Numbered from the stretch's first letter, positions 7,802-18,491 are shown. The stretch is 64,000 bases of DNA from Myxococcales bacterium (GCA_016191815.1 JACPVI010000081.1:62001-126000), one strand, 5' to 3'. Translations and numbers: made by a program. Notes: generated by a model from the letters alone, not told the origin.

Positions 7802-8380
7802 TCACCCCCGTGCTTCCGCTCGGGCCGAGGGCGCTTCCGCCTCGACCGGCTTGGCCTTCACTGCCTCGACCTCGATGTCGATCTCCACCTTGTCGCCGAC
7901 CACGAATCCCCCGGCCTCCAGCGCCATGTTCCAGGTGAGGCCGAAGTCCTTGCGGTTGATCGAGGTCCTGGCGGAGAACCCGGCGCGCTCGCCGCCCCAC
8001 GGGTCCTTGGCGCGCCCGGCGTACTCCACGTCGAGCGTGACCGGGCGGGAGATCCCTCGGATGGTGAGCTCACCCACCACCTTGAAGCGCTGCTCCCCCT
8101 CCCGTGTCACCGCGGTGCTCTTGAAGGTGAGGTGCGGATGCTTGGCGACCTCCAGGAAGTCCGCGGAGCTCAGGTGCTCGTCGCGCTTCTGCTCCTTGGT
8201 CTCGATGCTCGCGGCGTCGATCTGCACCTCCACCCGCGAGAGCGAGGGGTCCTGCTCGTCCAGCTCCAAGGCGCCGGACCACCTGCCGAAGCGCCCGTGC
8301 ACCTTGGAGACCATCATGTGGCGCGCCCAGAAGTTGATGCTCGAGTGCGAGAGGTCGAAGTCCCATCTGCTTGCTGCCAT
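7802..8380 (-). CDS. YceI-family lipid-binding protein
   Basis: 192 residues from ATG 8378-8380, preceded by GGAGGCAGCAC. It has the YceI beta-barrel (lipocalin-like, binds isoprenoid or amide lipids): WDFDLSHSSINFWARHMMV at the start, HLSSADFLEVAKHPHLTFKS in the middle, then VVGELTIRGISRPVTLDVEY and INRKDFGLTWNMALEAGGFV. There is no signal peptide, so this copy is probably cytoplasmic, unlike E. coli YceI. The C-terminus ends in an Ala/Glu-rich tail. It lies downstream of the ArsR gene on the same strand, with a palindromic operator-like site between them, so repression by that ArsR protein is likely. Confidence 0.9.
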   Translation of the reverse strand: MAASRWDFDLSHSSINFWARHMMVSKVHGRFGRWSGALELDEQDPSLSRVEVQIDAASIETKEQKRDEHLSSADFLEVAKHPHLTFKSTAVTREGEQRFKVVGELTIRGISRPVTLDVEYAGRAKDPWGGERAGFSARTSINRKDFGLTWNMALEAGGFVVGDKVEIDIEVEAVKAKPVEAEAPSARAEARG

Positions 8381-8409
8381 GTGCTGCCTCCTTCTGCGTA
8401 TGTAAATGT

Positions 8410-8423
8410 TTCGATATTTCGAA
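8410..8423. promoter_or_regulatory. Palindromic operator candidate upstream of yceI
   Basis: TTCGATATTTCGAA has perfect TTCGA/TCGAA half-sites around 4 bases. A related sequence with TTCGATATTT occurs upstream of the arsR-type gene (8813-8835, read on the minus strand). The AT-rich sites stand out in GC-rich DNA and probably bind the ArsR-family protein. Confidence 0.5.
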
Positions 8424-8460
8424 CTACGAGCCAGGCCGAGCCGTTCTGCGAGATCGCACC

Positions 8461-8790
8461 TCAGGAACCTTTCCGGCCCGCGACCTTCCGCGCCCGCTTC
8501 CTCCCACGCGGGCCGAATTCGGTCAGGCTGGCGGGCAAAGTGGCAGCCACTTCGTCCAGGAGCTTCCGGTCGACGGAAATGAAATGGTGCTGGGCATCGT
8601 GGCGGACCGAGATGACTCCCGCGTCGCCCAGGATTCTCAGGTGGTGCGAGATGGTGGGCTGGGAGAGAGAAAACCGGGCCGCGACCTGACCGCACGACAG
8701 CTCGCCGGCGGCGGCGATCTCCTGAACCATCCGGAACCGCTGCGGATCGGCCAGGGCTTTCAGCACCCTCACCAGCTTTCCGTCGTCCAT
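8461..8790 (-). CDS. ArsR-family transcriptional repressor
   Basis: 109 residues, a single winged-helix domain: LVRVLKALADPQRFRMVQEI, then GELSCGQVAARFSLSQPTIS with the recognition helix, then HHLRILGDAGVISVRHDAQH. The metal-binding ELCVCDL motif of ArsR/SmtB is missing (GELSCGQVA has one Cys), so it probably senses something other than arsenite or acts like the SdpR/YceI-linked ArsR regulators. The C-terminus is basic. I prefer ATG 8788-8790 because GAGGG lies five bases upstream; GTG 8796 is an alternative. It precedes yceI and a broken doxX, and a palindrome like the one before yceI lies in its own promoter, suggesting autoregulation. Confidence 0.9.
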   Translation of the reverse strand: MDDGKLVRVLKALADPQRFRMVQEIAAAGELSCGQVAARFSLSQPTISHHLRILGDAGVISVRHDAQHHFISVDRKLLDEVAATLPASLTEFGPRGRKRARKVAGRKGS

Positions 8791-8812
8791 CGACACCCTC
8801 GAACCGCGTCTA

Positions 8813-8835
8813 TCGAAGTATTTCTAAATATCGAA
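8813..8835. promoter_or_regulatory. Palindromic operator candidate upstream of the ArsR gene
   Basis: An AT-rich palindrome: TATTT/AAATA arms around CT, flanked by TCGA on both sides. It shares TTCGATATTT (minus strand) with the site before yceI and lies just upstream of the ArsR start, as expected for autorepression. Confidence 0.45.
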
Positions 8836-8876
8836 GGTGCCTCGAGTCAAGGAGAAGTGCTCGCGGCGCAGGGGGA

Positions 8877-11318
8877 CTACTGCCTTGCCCGCCGCCGGCG
8901 AAACGCCACCGCGGCGAGGAAGCCGAGCCCCAGGAGCCCGGTCTCTCCCGCGGAACAGCCGCAGCTCGGGGGCTTGCCCAACGTGCCATCTTCGGGGACG
9001 GCCTCCGCCAGCACCGGCTCCGGCAGGGACTGCGGAGGCTCCGCCTGCCCGGCGTCGGGCGACGGCTCGTTCTTCGGCGGCTCGGGGCAGCTCGCCAAAG
9101 GCTCGTAGGAGACCGTGAGGTTCTGCAGCAGCCGGCCTCGCCGCGAGGTGTTTCCCACGGTGAGGTACAGCTCCCCCCCGCAGGGAATCTCCAGCGGCGC
9201 GGCGGCCTGCATCTGCGTGCCGCTCAAGGTCGGGACCTTCGAGACATCGGCGTCGTGGAACAGGTCGTTGCTCCCGGCGCGGGTGAAGGTGATCGGCTTG
9301 CCCGCCTTGGCCAACAGGACCAGCCGCACCGTCCCTCCGTAGGAATAGTAGGGCCCTCCGATGGAGACGCTCTTCGCTCCCTTGGGGAGGCGGAACTTCA
9401 TCTGGTAAGGACCCGGCACCGGACTGCTGTCCGAGAGCATCGCCTCCATAGTTCCCAGGACGGCGTAGTAGGGGCGCTTGCCGGAGGTGCCTTCGAGCTC
9501 CAGCACCTTCGAGCAGCCGATCACCCCGCGCCTGCGGAAGAGGTCCTCCATCTTCTGGGCGGCGTCGGGGATCCCCGGGAAGGCGAGGCCGACCTGGGCC
9601 ACGATGGCCGCCGCCGCGGACTCGAAGGTGGCGGCGGGCGTCATCGAAACCAGCGCGGCGTAGAAGGCGGCGTCGAAGGTCCGCCCCTGGTCCGCGCCTT
9701 GGAACAGATCGCGCCGCGCCTCCCACAGCGCGGCGGCGAAGTGGCGGCTGTCCTGGTGCGACTCTCCCCACAAGACCTCGGGGCAGGAGAGGTCGGTGTC
9801 GAGGTCGCGGATGGCGTCCTCGTCGCCCGCGCGCGGCCCGACGTACGGGCCCACCCTCGAGTCCTGTCCGGTGGCCGCGGCGATGAAGTCCGCCACTCCC
9901 TCGTGCAAGGGGCCGCTCTCCTCGTTCGCGGAGCGGGAGTCGATCACCACGTTGGGCTCGAAGTTCGCGGTGGAGTACACCACTCCGTGGCCGAACTCGT
10001 GCCAGACCACCGTGCCGTCGTAGGCGAAGTCGGCGTGGTCGCCCTGGAAGATGAGCAGCGTGTCTACATCGAGCGCGTACTCGGGAAGGAACAGGGCCTC
10101 GAAGTTCTCCTTGGCCACGAAGGCCGCGTTGTCCTCCCGGAGGAGGGTGTTGGAGACCAGCACTCCTTGGGCGTCGCGCTGCGCCCCGTACATGTCGGGC
10201 TGGGTGACGTTGGTCCACACCGCCGGCGCCTTCCCAACCCGCTCGTCGCGCATGGTGAAGCCATTGAGCCCGGCGTCTGGTCCCCCGGCAGCCAGCGAGC
10301 GGACGTAGTCGTAGACGCGATTCACGTGGTGGTAGGCGTGCACCTCGGCGAACTCGTCGGAGTCGGCCGGCTCGCTCTGGGACACCGTGGCCGAGCGAGG
10401 CGGATCCACCGGCTGGTAGACGTAGCTGGCCGCCGCCCGCTCGTTGTTGGCGCGCTGCAGCCGGTCGCAGATGGCGAAGTCGTAGCTGATCGTCCCCTGG
10501 AAGGTGGACATCTGCCCGGTGGAGCGGCGCGGCCCGGCGCCGGGCCCGGTGTCGCAACCCGCGTTGGGGCAGCAGTTGTACGCCGTCAGGCGCTCGCCCT
10601 GGAGGAAGCCTCCGTCGCGGCCGGCGATGAGGTGCGGCAAGCTCACCCGCTCCAGCGGGGCGATGCCCACCCCGCCGTCCAGGCCGCCGGGGCTCGCGCG
10701 GTAGACGTCGGCGTCATCCGAGTGGTGAACCCGGTTGTTCCGGAAGAGCACCCTCCCGTCGGTGGCGTCGATGCCCAAGAACCAGCTCTCGTCCAGCCGA
10801 AGGGTGGGCACATGGGCGAGGTAGCCGGCATGAATCTCGTCGCCCACCGAAAACGCCATGCGCCGGTACCCGCCATAGGGCACCCCGCCTCTGGCGAGCA
10901 GCGCGCCATCGACCTCGCTTGCTGCGATCCGGAGGGCCTGCTCGGCTAAGACGTGCCACGCCAGCACCGCGGCCCGGTAGGGCCTCAAGCTCGAGGCGAG
11001 CCGCACCACCCGGCGCTGCGAGTCCACCGTCACCACCAGCCGAGCGCCATGGACGTCGAATCCGCCCACCTGCTGCGGGAAGTGGATGCTCCCGCCGAAC
11101 CGCGTGGCGAAGGTCGTGGCCGGACCCAGCTCCGAGCTGGGCGGCAGCCCCAACTCCGCCCTCCGCGACAGCGCGAACGCCCGCGCCGACTCCGCTAGAT
11201 CGCCGGACAGGGGCGCCGACATCACACCGCTCAGCGTCACGCCCGGGCTGCCATGCTGCTGGACGACGGAGGCGCCGACGGTGGCGGCGATGAGGGAAGT
11301 CAGAAGTGGGGTGATCAT
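8877..11318 (-). CDS. Secreted gluzincin metalloprotease (M36/M4-like) with MYXO-CTERM tail
   Basis: 813 residues with a signal sequence (LLTSLIAATVGASVVQQ). Residues about 25-200 look like an FTP-type propeptide (GGSIHFPQQVGGFDVHGARL, VVTVDSQRRVVRLASSLRPY). The zinc motif HEFGH is at residues 440-444 (VVWHEFGHGVVYST), and GPLHEGVADFIAAATG supplies the third ligand Glu, as in clan MA proteases of the M36/M4 type. A jelly-roll-like region follows, then a Pro/Glu linker and CGCSAGETGLLGLG plus a hydrophobic stretch and RRRR. That last part is the MYXO-CTERM signal, which in myxobacteria directs sorting or anchoring at the cell surface. Extracellular protein degradation is the likely role. Confidence 0.9.
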   Translation of the reverse strand: MITPLLTSLIAATVGASVVQQHGSPGVTLSGVMSAPLSGDLAESARAFALSRRAELGLPPSSELGPATTFATRFGGSIHFPQQVGGFDVHGARLVVTVDSQRRVVRLASSLRPYRAAVLAWHVLAEQALRIAASEVDGALLARGGVPYGGYRRMAFSVGDEIHAGYLAHVPTLRLDESWFLGIDATDGRVLFRNNRVHHSDDADVYRASPGGLDGGVGIAPLERVSLPHLIAGRDGGFLQGERLTAYNCCPNAGCDTGPGAGPRRSTGQMSTFQGTISYDFAICDRLQRANNERAAASYVYQPVDPPRSATVSQSEPADSDEFAEVHAYHHVNRVYDYVRSLAAGGPDAGLNGFTMRDERVGKAPAVWTNVTQPDMYGAQRDAQGVLVSNTLLREDNAAFVAKENFEALFLPEYALDVDTLLIFQGDHADFAYDGTVVWHEFGHGVVYSTANFEPNVVIDSRSANEESGPLHEGVADFIAAATGQDSRVGPYVGPRAGDEDAIRDLDTDLSCPEVLWGESHQDSRHFAAALWEARRDLFQGADQGRTFDAAFYAALVSMTPAATFESAAAAIVAQVGLAFPGIPDAAQKMEDLFRRRGVIGCSKVLELEGTSGKRPYYAVLGTMEAMLSDSSPVPGPYQMKFRLPKGAKSVSIGGPYYSYGGTVRLVLLAKAGKPITFTRAGSNDLFHDADVSKVPTLSGTQMQAAAPLEIPCGGELYLTVGNTSRRGRLLQNLTVSYEPLASCPEPPKNEPSPDAGQAEPPQSLPEPVLAEAVPEDGTLGKPPSCGCSAGETGLLGLGFLAAVAFRRRRARQ

Positions 11319-11505
11319 GGGCTAACGCCTTCCGCGAGGAGGGGCGCGGGTACGCAACAGTCATACCCGTTCGAAGTGCGCGAAAACACGACCCTGGCAA
11401 GTCGACCGTTAGGACACTGTTGACGCCAGGCTGGACCACTTTCTAAGCGCCTGAGAAAACGCAACTTTCCAGCGGGAGGTGGGAGAAAAGATCAAGGAGG
11501 CACAC
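11319..11505. other. Divergent intergenic region
   Basis: 187 bp between the divergent protease and the peptidoglycan-binding protein. A TTGACG at 11420-11425 could be a -35 box for the rightward gene, but the matching -10 is weak. GATCAAGGAGG before ATG 11506 is a strong ribosome site. Nothing else stands out. Confidence 0.35.
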
Positions 11506-12648
11506 ATGCCGAACCTCTCAGCCACCGCGCGCAGGATCATCGCCGATGGGCGAATCACCTCTTCGGAGGTGGGCGAGCTGGAGTCCTCCATTCGCGCCGG
11601 GGAAGCTCAGAGGAACGAGGTGGCCTCGCTGGCGAGCCGCTATTCGGACCTCTTCGAGCCCCAGGCGAGGACGGCGGTGGTGCAGCTCTCCTCCCGGCTT
11701 GGCGAGCAGGTGCGGCTGAATCAGGGAGTGCGCTCGTTGGGCGACGACGCGCAGTCGGCGGGGGTGCTTCGCGGGGAAGTGGTGCTGTCCGCCGAGGGGG
11801 GCGCCCGGCACCCGGCGGTGTTGCAGTTCCAGCGCGCGCTCTGCACCTTGGCTCGGCGCGCGGGGAAGGCAGAGTGGGCGCTCGCTGGCCACGGCGCCGA
11901 TGGAGCGATGGGCGCGGAGACGGCGAGGGCGGTGAAGGCCTTCCAGAGGGATCATCGGCTTCCGCAGACCGGCGCGATCGACGCGGACACCGCGCTGGCG
12001 ATCGAGGCGGAGCTTTTGGCGCACCCTCCCGCCCGCGAGGAGTGGGACGCGCGCGCTTCGGCCTTGCCCGACGGAGAAGCGATCGCCTCGGCGGCCCGTT
12101 CGCTCATCGAGAGCCGCGCCGAGGACTACGGCACCGAGCGGCCGTGGAGGAGCCCGAACCCCAACGTGCCCGGAAACCGCGAGCCGGGGAGGACGCCGAT
12201 CGGCGCCGCCGGTCGGTGGAAGTGCAACCTGTTCGGGCTCGACAGCCTCTACCTCGCGGGCGCCAAGCCGCCGCACTACGGGGGAGACCGCGGCTGGTAC
12301 CCGATCGCGATCGACATTCCCAAGTACTCGCGGGGACCGAACGCGCCGCTGATCAAGCTCGGGGAGGTGCGCTTCGACGATTCCAACCGCGACTCCGCCC
12401 GAGAGCGGGTGAAGGCTCTGATGCGGATCGCCCGGCCGGGCGACATCCTGATCGTCAACCATCTCGGGCCGGACGTGGCGGACGGCGGGCACACCAGGGT
12501 GGTGGTGGGCAACCGCTTCGCCGAGGATGGCACCCTCGAGTGCGCGCAGGCCGGCGGCGACCGCGCCATGGTGCGCGCCGAGTCGGTGGACAGCCTGATG
12601 AGCGGCGAAGAGGGCGTCTACCTGCTCAGGCCCGCGCAGAGGCGCTAA
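11506..12648 (+). CDS. Peptidoglycan-binding protein with a Cys/His hydrolase-like C-terminal domain
   Basis: 380 residues from ATG 11506, chosen because AAGGAGG lies just upstream. Residues about 1-75 are helical. Residues about 100-170 are a PG_binding_1 domain (HPAVLQFQRALCTLA, GAMGAETARAVKAFQRDHRL, TGAIDADTALAI). The C-terminal part has an isolated Cys240 in WKCNLFGLDSLYL and His329 in DGGHTRVVVGNRF preceded by PGDILIVNHL, which is how CHAP or NlpC/P60 amidases place their Cys-His pair. No signal peptide or membrane segment is seen, so if it is a cell-wall hydrolase it must leave by another route or act on lysis. Assignment of the catalytic domain is by pattern only. Confidence 0.7.
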   Translation: MPNLSATARRIIADGRITSSEVGELESSIRAGEAQRNEVASLASRYSDLFEPQARTAVVQLSSRLGEQVRLNQGVRSLGDDAQSAGVLRGEVVLSAEGGARHPAVLQFQRALCTLARRAGKAEWALAGHGADGAMGAETARAVKAFQRDHRLPQTGAIDADTALAIEAELLAHPPAREEWDARASALPDGEAIASAARSLIESRAEDYGTERPWRSPNPNVPGNREPGRTPIGAAGRWKCNLFGLDSLYLAGAKPPHYGGDRGWYPIAIDIPKYSRGPNAPLIKLGEVRFDDSNRDSARERVKALMRIARPGDILIVNHLGPDVADGGHTRVVVGNRFAEDGTLECAQAGGDRAMVRAESVDSLMSGEEGVYLLRPAQRR

Positions 12649-12724
12649 GCCCAGAGTTCGCCTGGGACGACGGGATCGGGCGAAAAGCCAAGCGAGGACT
12701 GGTCAGCCCAGGCGAATTCTGGGC
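12649..12724. terminator. 18-bp inverted repeat after the PG-binding gene
   Basis: Bases 12649-12666 and 12707-12724 are reverse complements with one mismatch in 18, separated by 40 bp, and the left arm starts at the base after the TAA. It would form a stable hairpin in the transcript. There is no T-run, so it is not a textbook intrinsic terminator; it may still stop or protect the mRNA. Confidence 0.5.
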
Positions 12725-13079
12725 TTGGGTAGGCGGCGCGGCCCGAGTCCACAGCGGCCAACCAGCTAGCTCGCGGCGGCGAACTGCGGGTGCGGATCGG
12801 TGCCGGCGCTCGCGCTCGGGGTCACCGCGATCCTGGTGCGGCGCCGTGCCGGAGCCGCTCCCGGTCCCGCTCCCGGCTTCGCACTGGTCGGTTTGAGGCC
12901 GAGCGCAAGAGCGCGAGGCTTCGCTAGCCCTCTCAAGCCGGCAAGCGGGCGTTTGCGCTCGGGCGCCCGAGCCATGCCGAAGGTCTTGTCGCTGTCGGCG
13001 ATGTGCGACGCGCCACGGCGTCGTGGACCCGGTCCGCCGCGAGGGCGCGGACCGTGCGGACCGGGCGTAAAGTACCCCG
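12725..13079. other. Intergenic stretch with no supported gene
   Basis: I see no gene here with convincing codon use. A plus-strand segment from 12770 reads LAAANCGCGSVPALALGVTA then ILVRRR, which looks like a MYXO-CTERM tail, but a stop (TAG 12767) lies directly before it and no stop follows. A short minus-strand frame (12766-12975) is Ala/Pro/Arg-rich and equally unconvincing. Confidence 0.35.
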
Positions 13080-14363
13080 GTGGGCATCCGGGGACAGCTT
13101 GCGGTGCTGGTGGGCGGCCTGGTGGCCATCTGCCTGATCGGCGCGGCGTTCGCCGCCGCCGAGAACCGCCGGCAGGAAGAGATCGAGCAGATGCGCATCC
13201 GCAGCGAGCGCGTGCTCGACGCGATCGGCGTCACAGTCGCGGTCTTCGTCGCCGAGAACGACATGGCCGGCCTGGACACCCTGATCGCCCACGTGAGCGA
13301 GCCTGGCCGCTACCCGGATCTCCGGGAGATCTCCGTCCTCGACGCCGAGACGCGCGTGCTCGCCCACAGCCAGCCCGAGCGCTTCAATCAGCTCGCCAGC
13401 GACGACTTCAGCCGCTCCGCGGTGGTCCACGACGGCGTGGTGTGGACGTGCGATGGGAAGCTCCTCAAGGTCGCCGTCCCCGCGGTCTCCGGCCTGCGGT
13501 GGGCCACGGTGACCGCTTCGTATTCGCTCGAGCGGCTCGAGGCCGCGGTGGCCGCCTCGCGAACCCGGTGGCTCCTCATGTCGCTCGGATTGGCCGCCAC
13601 CTTGGCGCTGGCGCTCTTCCTCGGACTCGATCGCTTGGTGGTGCGGCCGCTCCGATCCCTGCAGCAGGCAGCCCGCAGGATGGGAGAGGGGGATCTCAAG
13701 TCTCGGGTGCCTCCCCTGCGGACCCACGAGCTGGGCGAGCTGTCCGGCGCCTTCAACCGGATGGCCTCCGCGCTCCAGCACGAGCGCGACAACCTCGAGC
13801 ACACCGTGTCGGAGCGGACCCGTGAGCTGAAGCAGGCGAACGAGCGGCTGGAGAGGTTGGCGGTCACCGACGGCCTCACCGGCATCTTCAACCACCGCCG
13901 CTTCCAGGAGGCGCTGGCCCAGGAAGTGCTCAGGTCCACCCGCTCCTCGAGGCCGGTCTCGGTGCTGATGGCCGACGTCGACCACTTCAAGCGGTTCAAC
14001 GACACCAACGGACACCCGGCGGGCGACGAGCTGTTGAGGCGCCTGGCCTCGGTGCTGGCCGCCGAGCTGCGGGCCACCGACCTCCTGGCCCGGTACGGCG
14101 GCGAGGAGTTCGCGGTCGTCCTGCCTGACACCGGCAAGGCCGAGGCCCTTCAGGCCGCCGAACGGTTGCGATCGGCGGTGGACCGGCAGCTAAACGCCGA
14201 GGGCGAGCATACTCGCCGGGTGAGCATCAGCGTCGGGGTGGCCACCTTCGGCACCGACGGCGATGGGCCGCAGGCGTTGCTCGCAGCCGCCGACCGTGCC
14301 CTCTACGTCGCGAAGAACCGCGGGCGCAACCAGGTGGTGGCCGCGAGCCTGGAGGTGGGTTGA
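13080..14363 (+). CDS. Membrane diguanylate cyclase (sensor-HAMP-GGDEF)
   Basis: 427 residues from GTG 13080. A first membrane helix (LAVLVGGLVAICLIGAAFAA), a periplasmic sensor of about 130 residues, a second helix (WLLMSLGLAATLALALFLG), a HAMP linker (VVRPLRSLQQAARRMGEGDL), a short coiled coil and a GGDEF domain follow in order. The active-site loop is GGEEF at residues 340-344, and RATD five residues before it is the inhibitory I-site, so the enzyme should be active and feedback-inhibited by c-di-GMP. The stop codon overlaps the ATG of the next gene (TGATG), which encodes a PhnD-like binding lipoprotein, so the two are almost certainly made together and may form a ligand-sensing pair. Confidence 0.93.
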   Translation: MGIRGQLAVLVGGLVAICLIGAAFAAAENRRQEEIEQMRIRSERVLDAIGVTVAVFVAENDMAGLDTLIAHVSEPGRYPDLREISVLDAETRVLAHSQPERFNQLASDDFSRSAVVHDGVVWTCDGKLLKVAVPAVSGLRWATVTASYSLERLEAAVAASRTRWLLMSLGLAATLALALFLGLDRLVVRPLRSLQQAARRMGEGDLKSRVPPLRTHELGELSGAFNRMASALQHERDNLEHTVSERTRELKQANERLERLAVTDGLTGIFNHRRFQEALAQEVLRSTRSSRPVSVLMADVDHFKRFNDTNGHPAGDELLRRLASVLAAELRATDLLARYGGEEFAVVLPDTGKAEALQAAERLRSAVDRQLNAEGEHTRRVSISVGVATFGTDGDGPQALLAAADRALYVAKNRGRNQVVAASLEVG

Positions 14364-15274
14364 TGAGCCGCGTGCTGTTCGCACTCTGCGCCCTGGCCGC
14401 CTGCGACTCGCCGCGCCCGCCCGTGGCTCCGCCCCTTCCCCACCCGGCCACCCCGGTGAAGTTCGTTCCCCCCTCCACCTTCGATCGGCTGCGGATCTCG
14501 CTCACTCCCCACCTCGATCCGCAGACCCTCGAGCTGGCCCACCGGCCGCTCAACGAGTATCTCTCGCGCGGGCTCTCGGTTCCGGTCGAGCTGAAGGTGG
14601 CCTCCAGCTATGACGAGCTGGGAAAGATGCTCGCCCGCGAGGAGATCGACCTCGCCGAGTTCAGCCCGTTCGCCTACGTCCGCGCCGGCAAGAGCGGAGT
14701 GCGGATGCAGCCTTTGGTCACCACCATCTCCGACGGCTCCGCCACCGCCGCCGCCTACATCCTGGTCAACGCGGAGAGCTCCTTCCGCACGCTGGAAGAT
14801 CTCAAAGGGCGCTCCTTCGCCTTCGTAGACCCGGCCTCGACCTCCGGCTTTCTCTACCCGACCAAGGTGATGCTCGACCGGGGCATCGAGCCGAAGACGT
14901 TCTTCTCCCGCACCGAGTTTTTGGGCAACCACGAGGCGGTGCTGCTCGCGGTGCACGAGGGCCGCTTCGACGCCGGGGCCACCTACCAGGGCGCGCTCCG
15001 CTCCCTCCAGCGCTCCCGCGGGGTGGACCCGCTCTCTTTCAGGATCATCGCCAAGTCGCCGCGCACCCCGAGGGACATCTTCTGCGCCCGCGAGGGCCTG
15101 CCCGAGCCGGTGATGGAGGAGCTCAAGCGCCTGCTGCTCGCGATCTCGGTGCTCACCCCGGAGGGACGCGCGGTGCTCCGTCCGCTGAACGTCAACGGCT
15201 TCGTCCTCGCCGACGACCGCCAGTTCGACCCCGTGCGGGAGGTGGATGCGGCCCTGAATGGAGGCGCCCGCTGA
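14363..15274 (+). CDS. PhnD-like periplasmic phosphate/phosphonate-type binding lipoprotein
   Basis: 303 residues starting MSRVLFALCALAACDSP, a lipoprotein signal with lipobox LAAC. The rest follows the PhnD/TauA-like periplasmic binding fold: RISLTPHLDPQTLELAHRPL, VELKVASSYDELGKMLAREE, LAEFSPFAYV, then DLKGRSFAFVDPASTSGFLY and NHEAVLLAVHEGRFDAGATY. No ABC permease or ATPase gene is adjacent, so it is not an obvious transport component. It is translationally coupled to the diguanylate cyclase upstream, which suggests that ligand binding in the periplasm modulates cyclase activity. The ligand is unknown; PhnD-fold proteins also bind compounds other than phosphonate. Confidence 0.85.
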   Translation: MSRVLFALCALAACDSPRPPVAPPLPHPATPVKFVPPSTFDRLRISLTPHLDPQTLELAHRPLNEYLSRGLSVPVELKVASSYDELGKMLAREEIDLAEFSPFAYVRAGKSGVRMQPLVTTISDGSATAAAYILVNAESSFRTLEDLKGRSFAFVDPASTSGFLYPTKVMLDRGIEPKTFFSRTEFLGNHEAVLLAVHEGRFDAGATYQGALRSLQRSRGVDPLSFRIIAKSPRTPRDIFCAREGLPEPVMEELKRLLLAISVLTPEGRAVLRPLNVNGFVLADDRQFDPVREVDAALNGGAR

Positions 15275-15357
15275 CCGGCGCCCCTCCTTGGGCGTCACCA
15301 CCGGAGGCGCTGAGGCCCTCGACTCCGCGGGGACTAGCGCTATGTTGCCTGCCCTCG

Positions 15358-17653
<2,296 letters not shown>

Positions 17654-17699
17654 GGTCGAGCGCCGGATGGCGGCCGCCCTCGAAGCTGGCCGCGAACCG

Positions 17700-18491
17700 T
17701 CAAGTGCCCGGCATCGGCTCGCGGATGCGCTCGATACCCCGCGACAGACCGGTGGACTCGTCGATGTCTACCAGCACCCCCTGCACGTAGACCTGCCCCT
17801 TCGCCACCTCGAAGCCCGCCGGGCGCTGCGTGAGGAAGCGCTCGACCGAGAGCTCCTTCTTGATGCCGATCACCGAGTCCAACGGGCCACACATGCCGGC
17901 GTCGGTGATGAAGGCCGTCCCCCCAGGGAGGATTCGCTCGTCCGCCGTCTGCACGTGCGTGTGCGAGCCGATCACCGCCGAGACCTTGCCGTCCAGGTAG
18001 ACCCCGATCGCGTTCTTCTCGCTCGTCGCCTCGGCATGGATGTCGACCACGATGCAGGAGGTGGACTTCCTCAGCTCCTCGACCAGCCGCAGCCCCACCC
18101 GGAAGGGATCGTCCAGCGGCCGCATGAAGACGCGCCCCTCCAGGTTGATCACCCCGAGCTTTCTCCCACCCCGCGTCTCCACCAGCGTGTGGCCCCTTCC
18201 CGGCGCGCCCTCGGGGTAGTTCGCCGGCCGCAACAGCCGCACCGGCTGCTGCTCGAGGAAGGGGAGGATCTGCTTCTTCGACCAGATGTGGTTCCCCGAG
18301 GTCAAAAGGTCCACTTCGGCCGACAGGAGCGCCTGCGCGCCCTCCGGCGTGACGCCCACCCCGGTCTCCGAGTTCTCCGCGTTGGCGACTACCAGATCCG
18401 CGCTCGTCCGCGCGATCAGCCGCGGCAACAGCGCCTTCACCGCCTGCACGCCGACCTTGCCCACCACGTCGCCGAGGAAGAGGACCTTCAC
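17700..18491 (-). CDS. YmdB-family metallophosphoesterase (2',3'-cyclic-nucleotide phosphodiesterase type)
   Basis: 263 residues of the TIGR00282/YmdB family. Metal-binding motifs are in order: FLGDVVGKVGVQAVKALL, VANAENSETGVGVTPEGA, LTSGNHIWSKKQIL, then IVVDIHAEATSEKNAIGVYL and VIGSHTHVQTADERILPGG, with AFITDAGMCGPLDSVIG near the end. In Bacillus, YmdB hydrolyses 2',3'-cAMP and affects biofilm versus motility choice; the role in myxobacteria is not established here. It lies 24 bp downstream of the 5-formyl-THF cyclo-ligase gene on the same strand and is probably cotranscribed with it. Confidence 0.93.
   Translation of the reverse strand: MKVLFLGDVVGKVGVQAVKALLPRLIARTSADLVVANAENSETGVGVTPEGAQALLSAEVDLLTSGNHIWSKKQILPFLEQQPVRLLRPANYPEGAPGRGHTLVETRGGRKLGVINLEGRVFMRPLDDPFRVGLRLVEELRKSTSCIVVDIHAEATSEKNAIGVYLDGKVSAVIGSHTHVQTADERILPGGTAFITDAGMCGPLDSVIGIKKELSVERFLTQRPAGFEVAKGQVYVQGVLVDIDESTGLSRGIERIREPMPGT

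Noticed and set aside
12766-12975. A 69-residue minus-strand ORF as a small protein
   Set aside because: Ala/Pro/Arg-rich low-complexity sequence with mixed third positions and no ribosome site.
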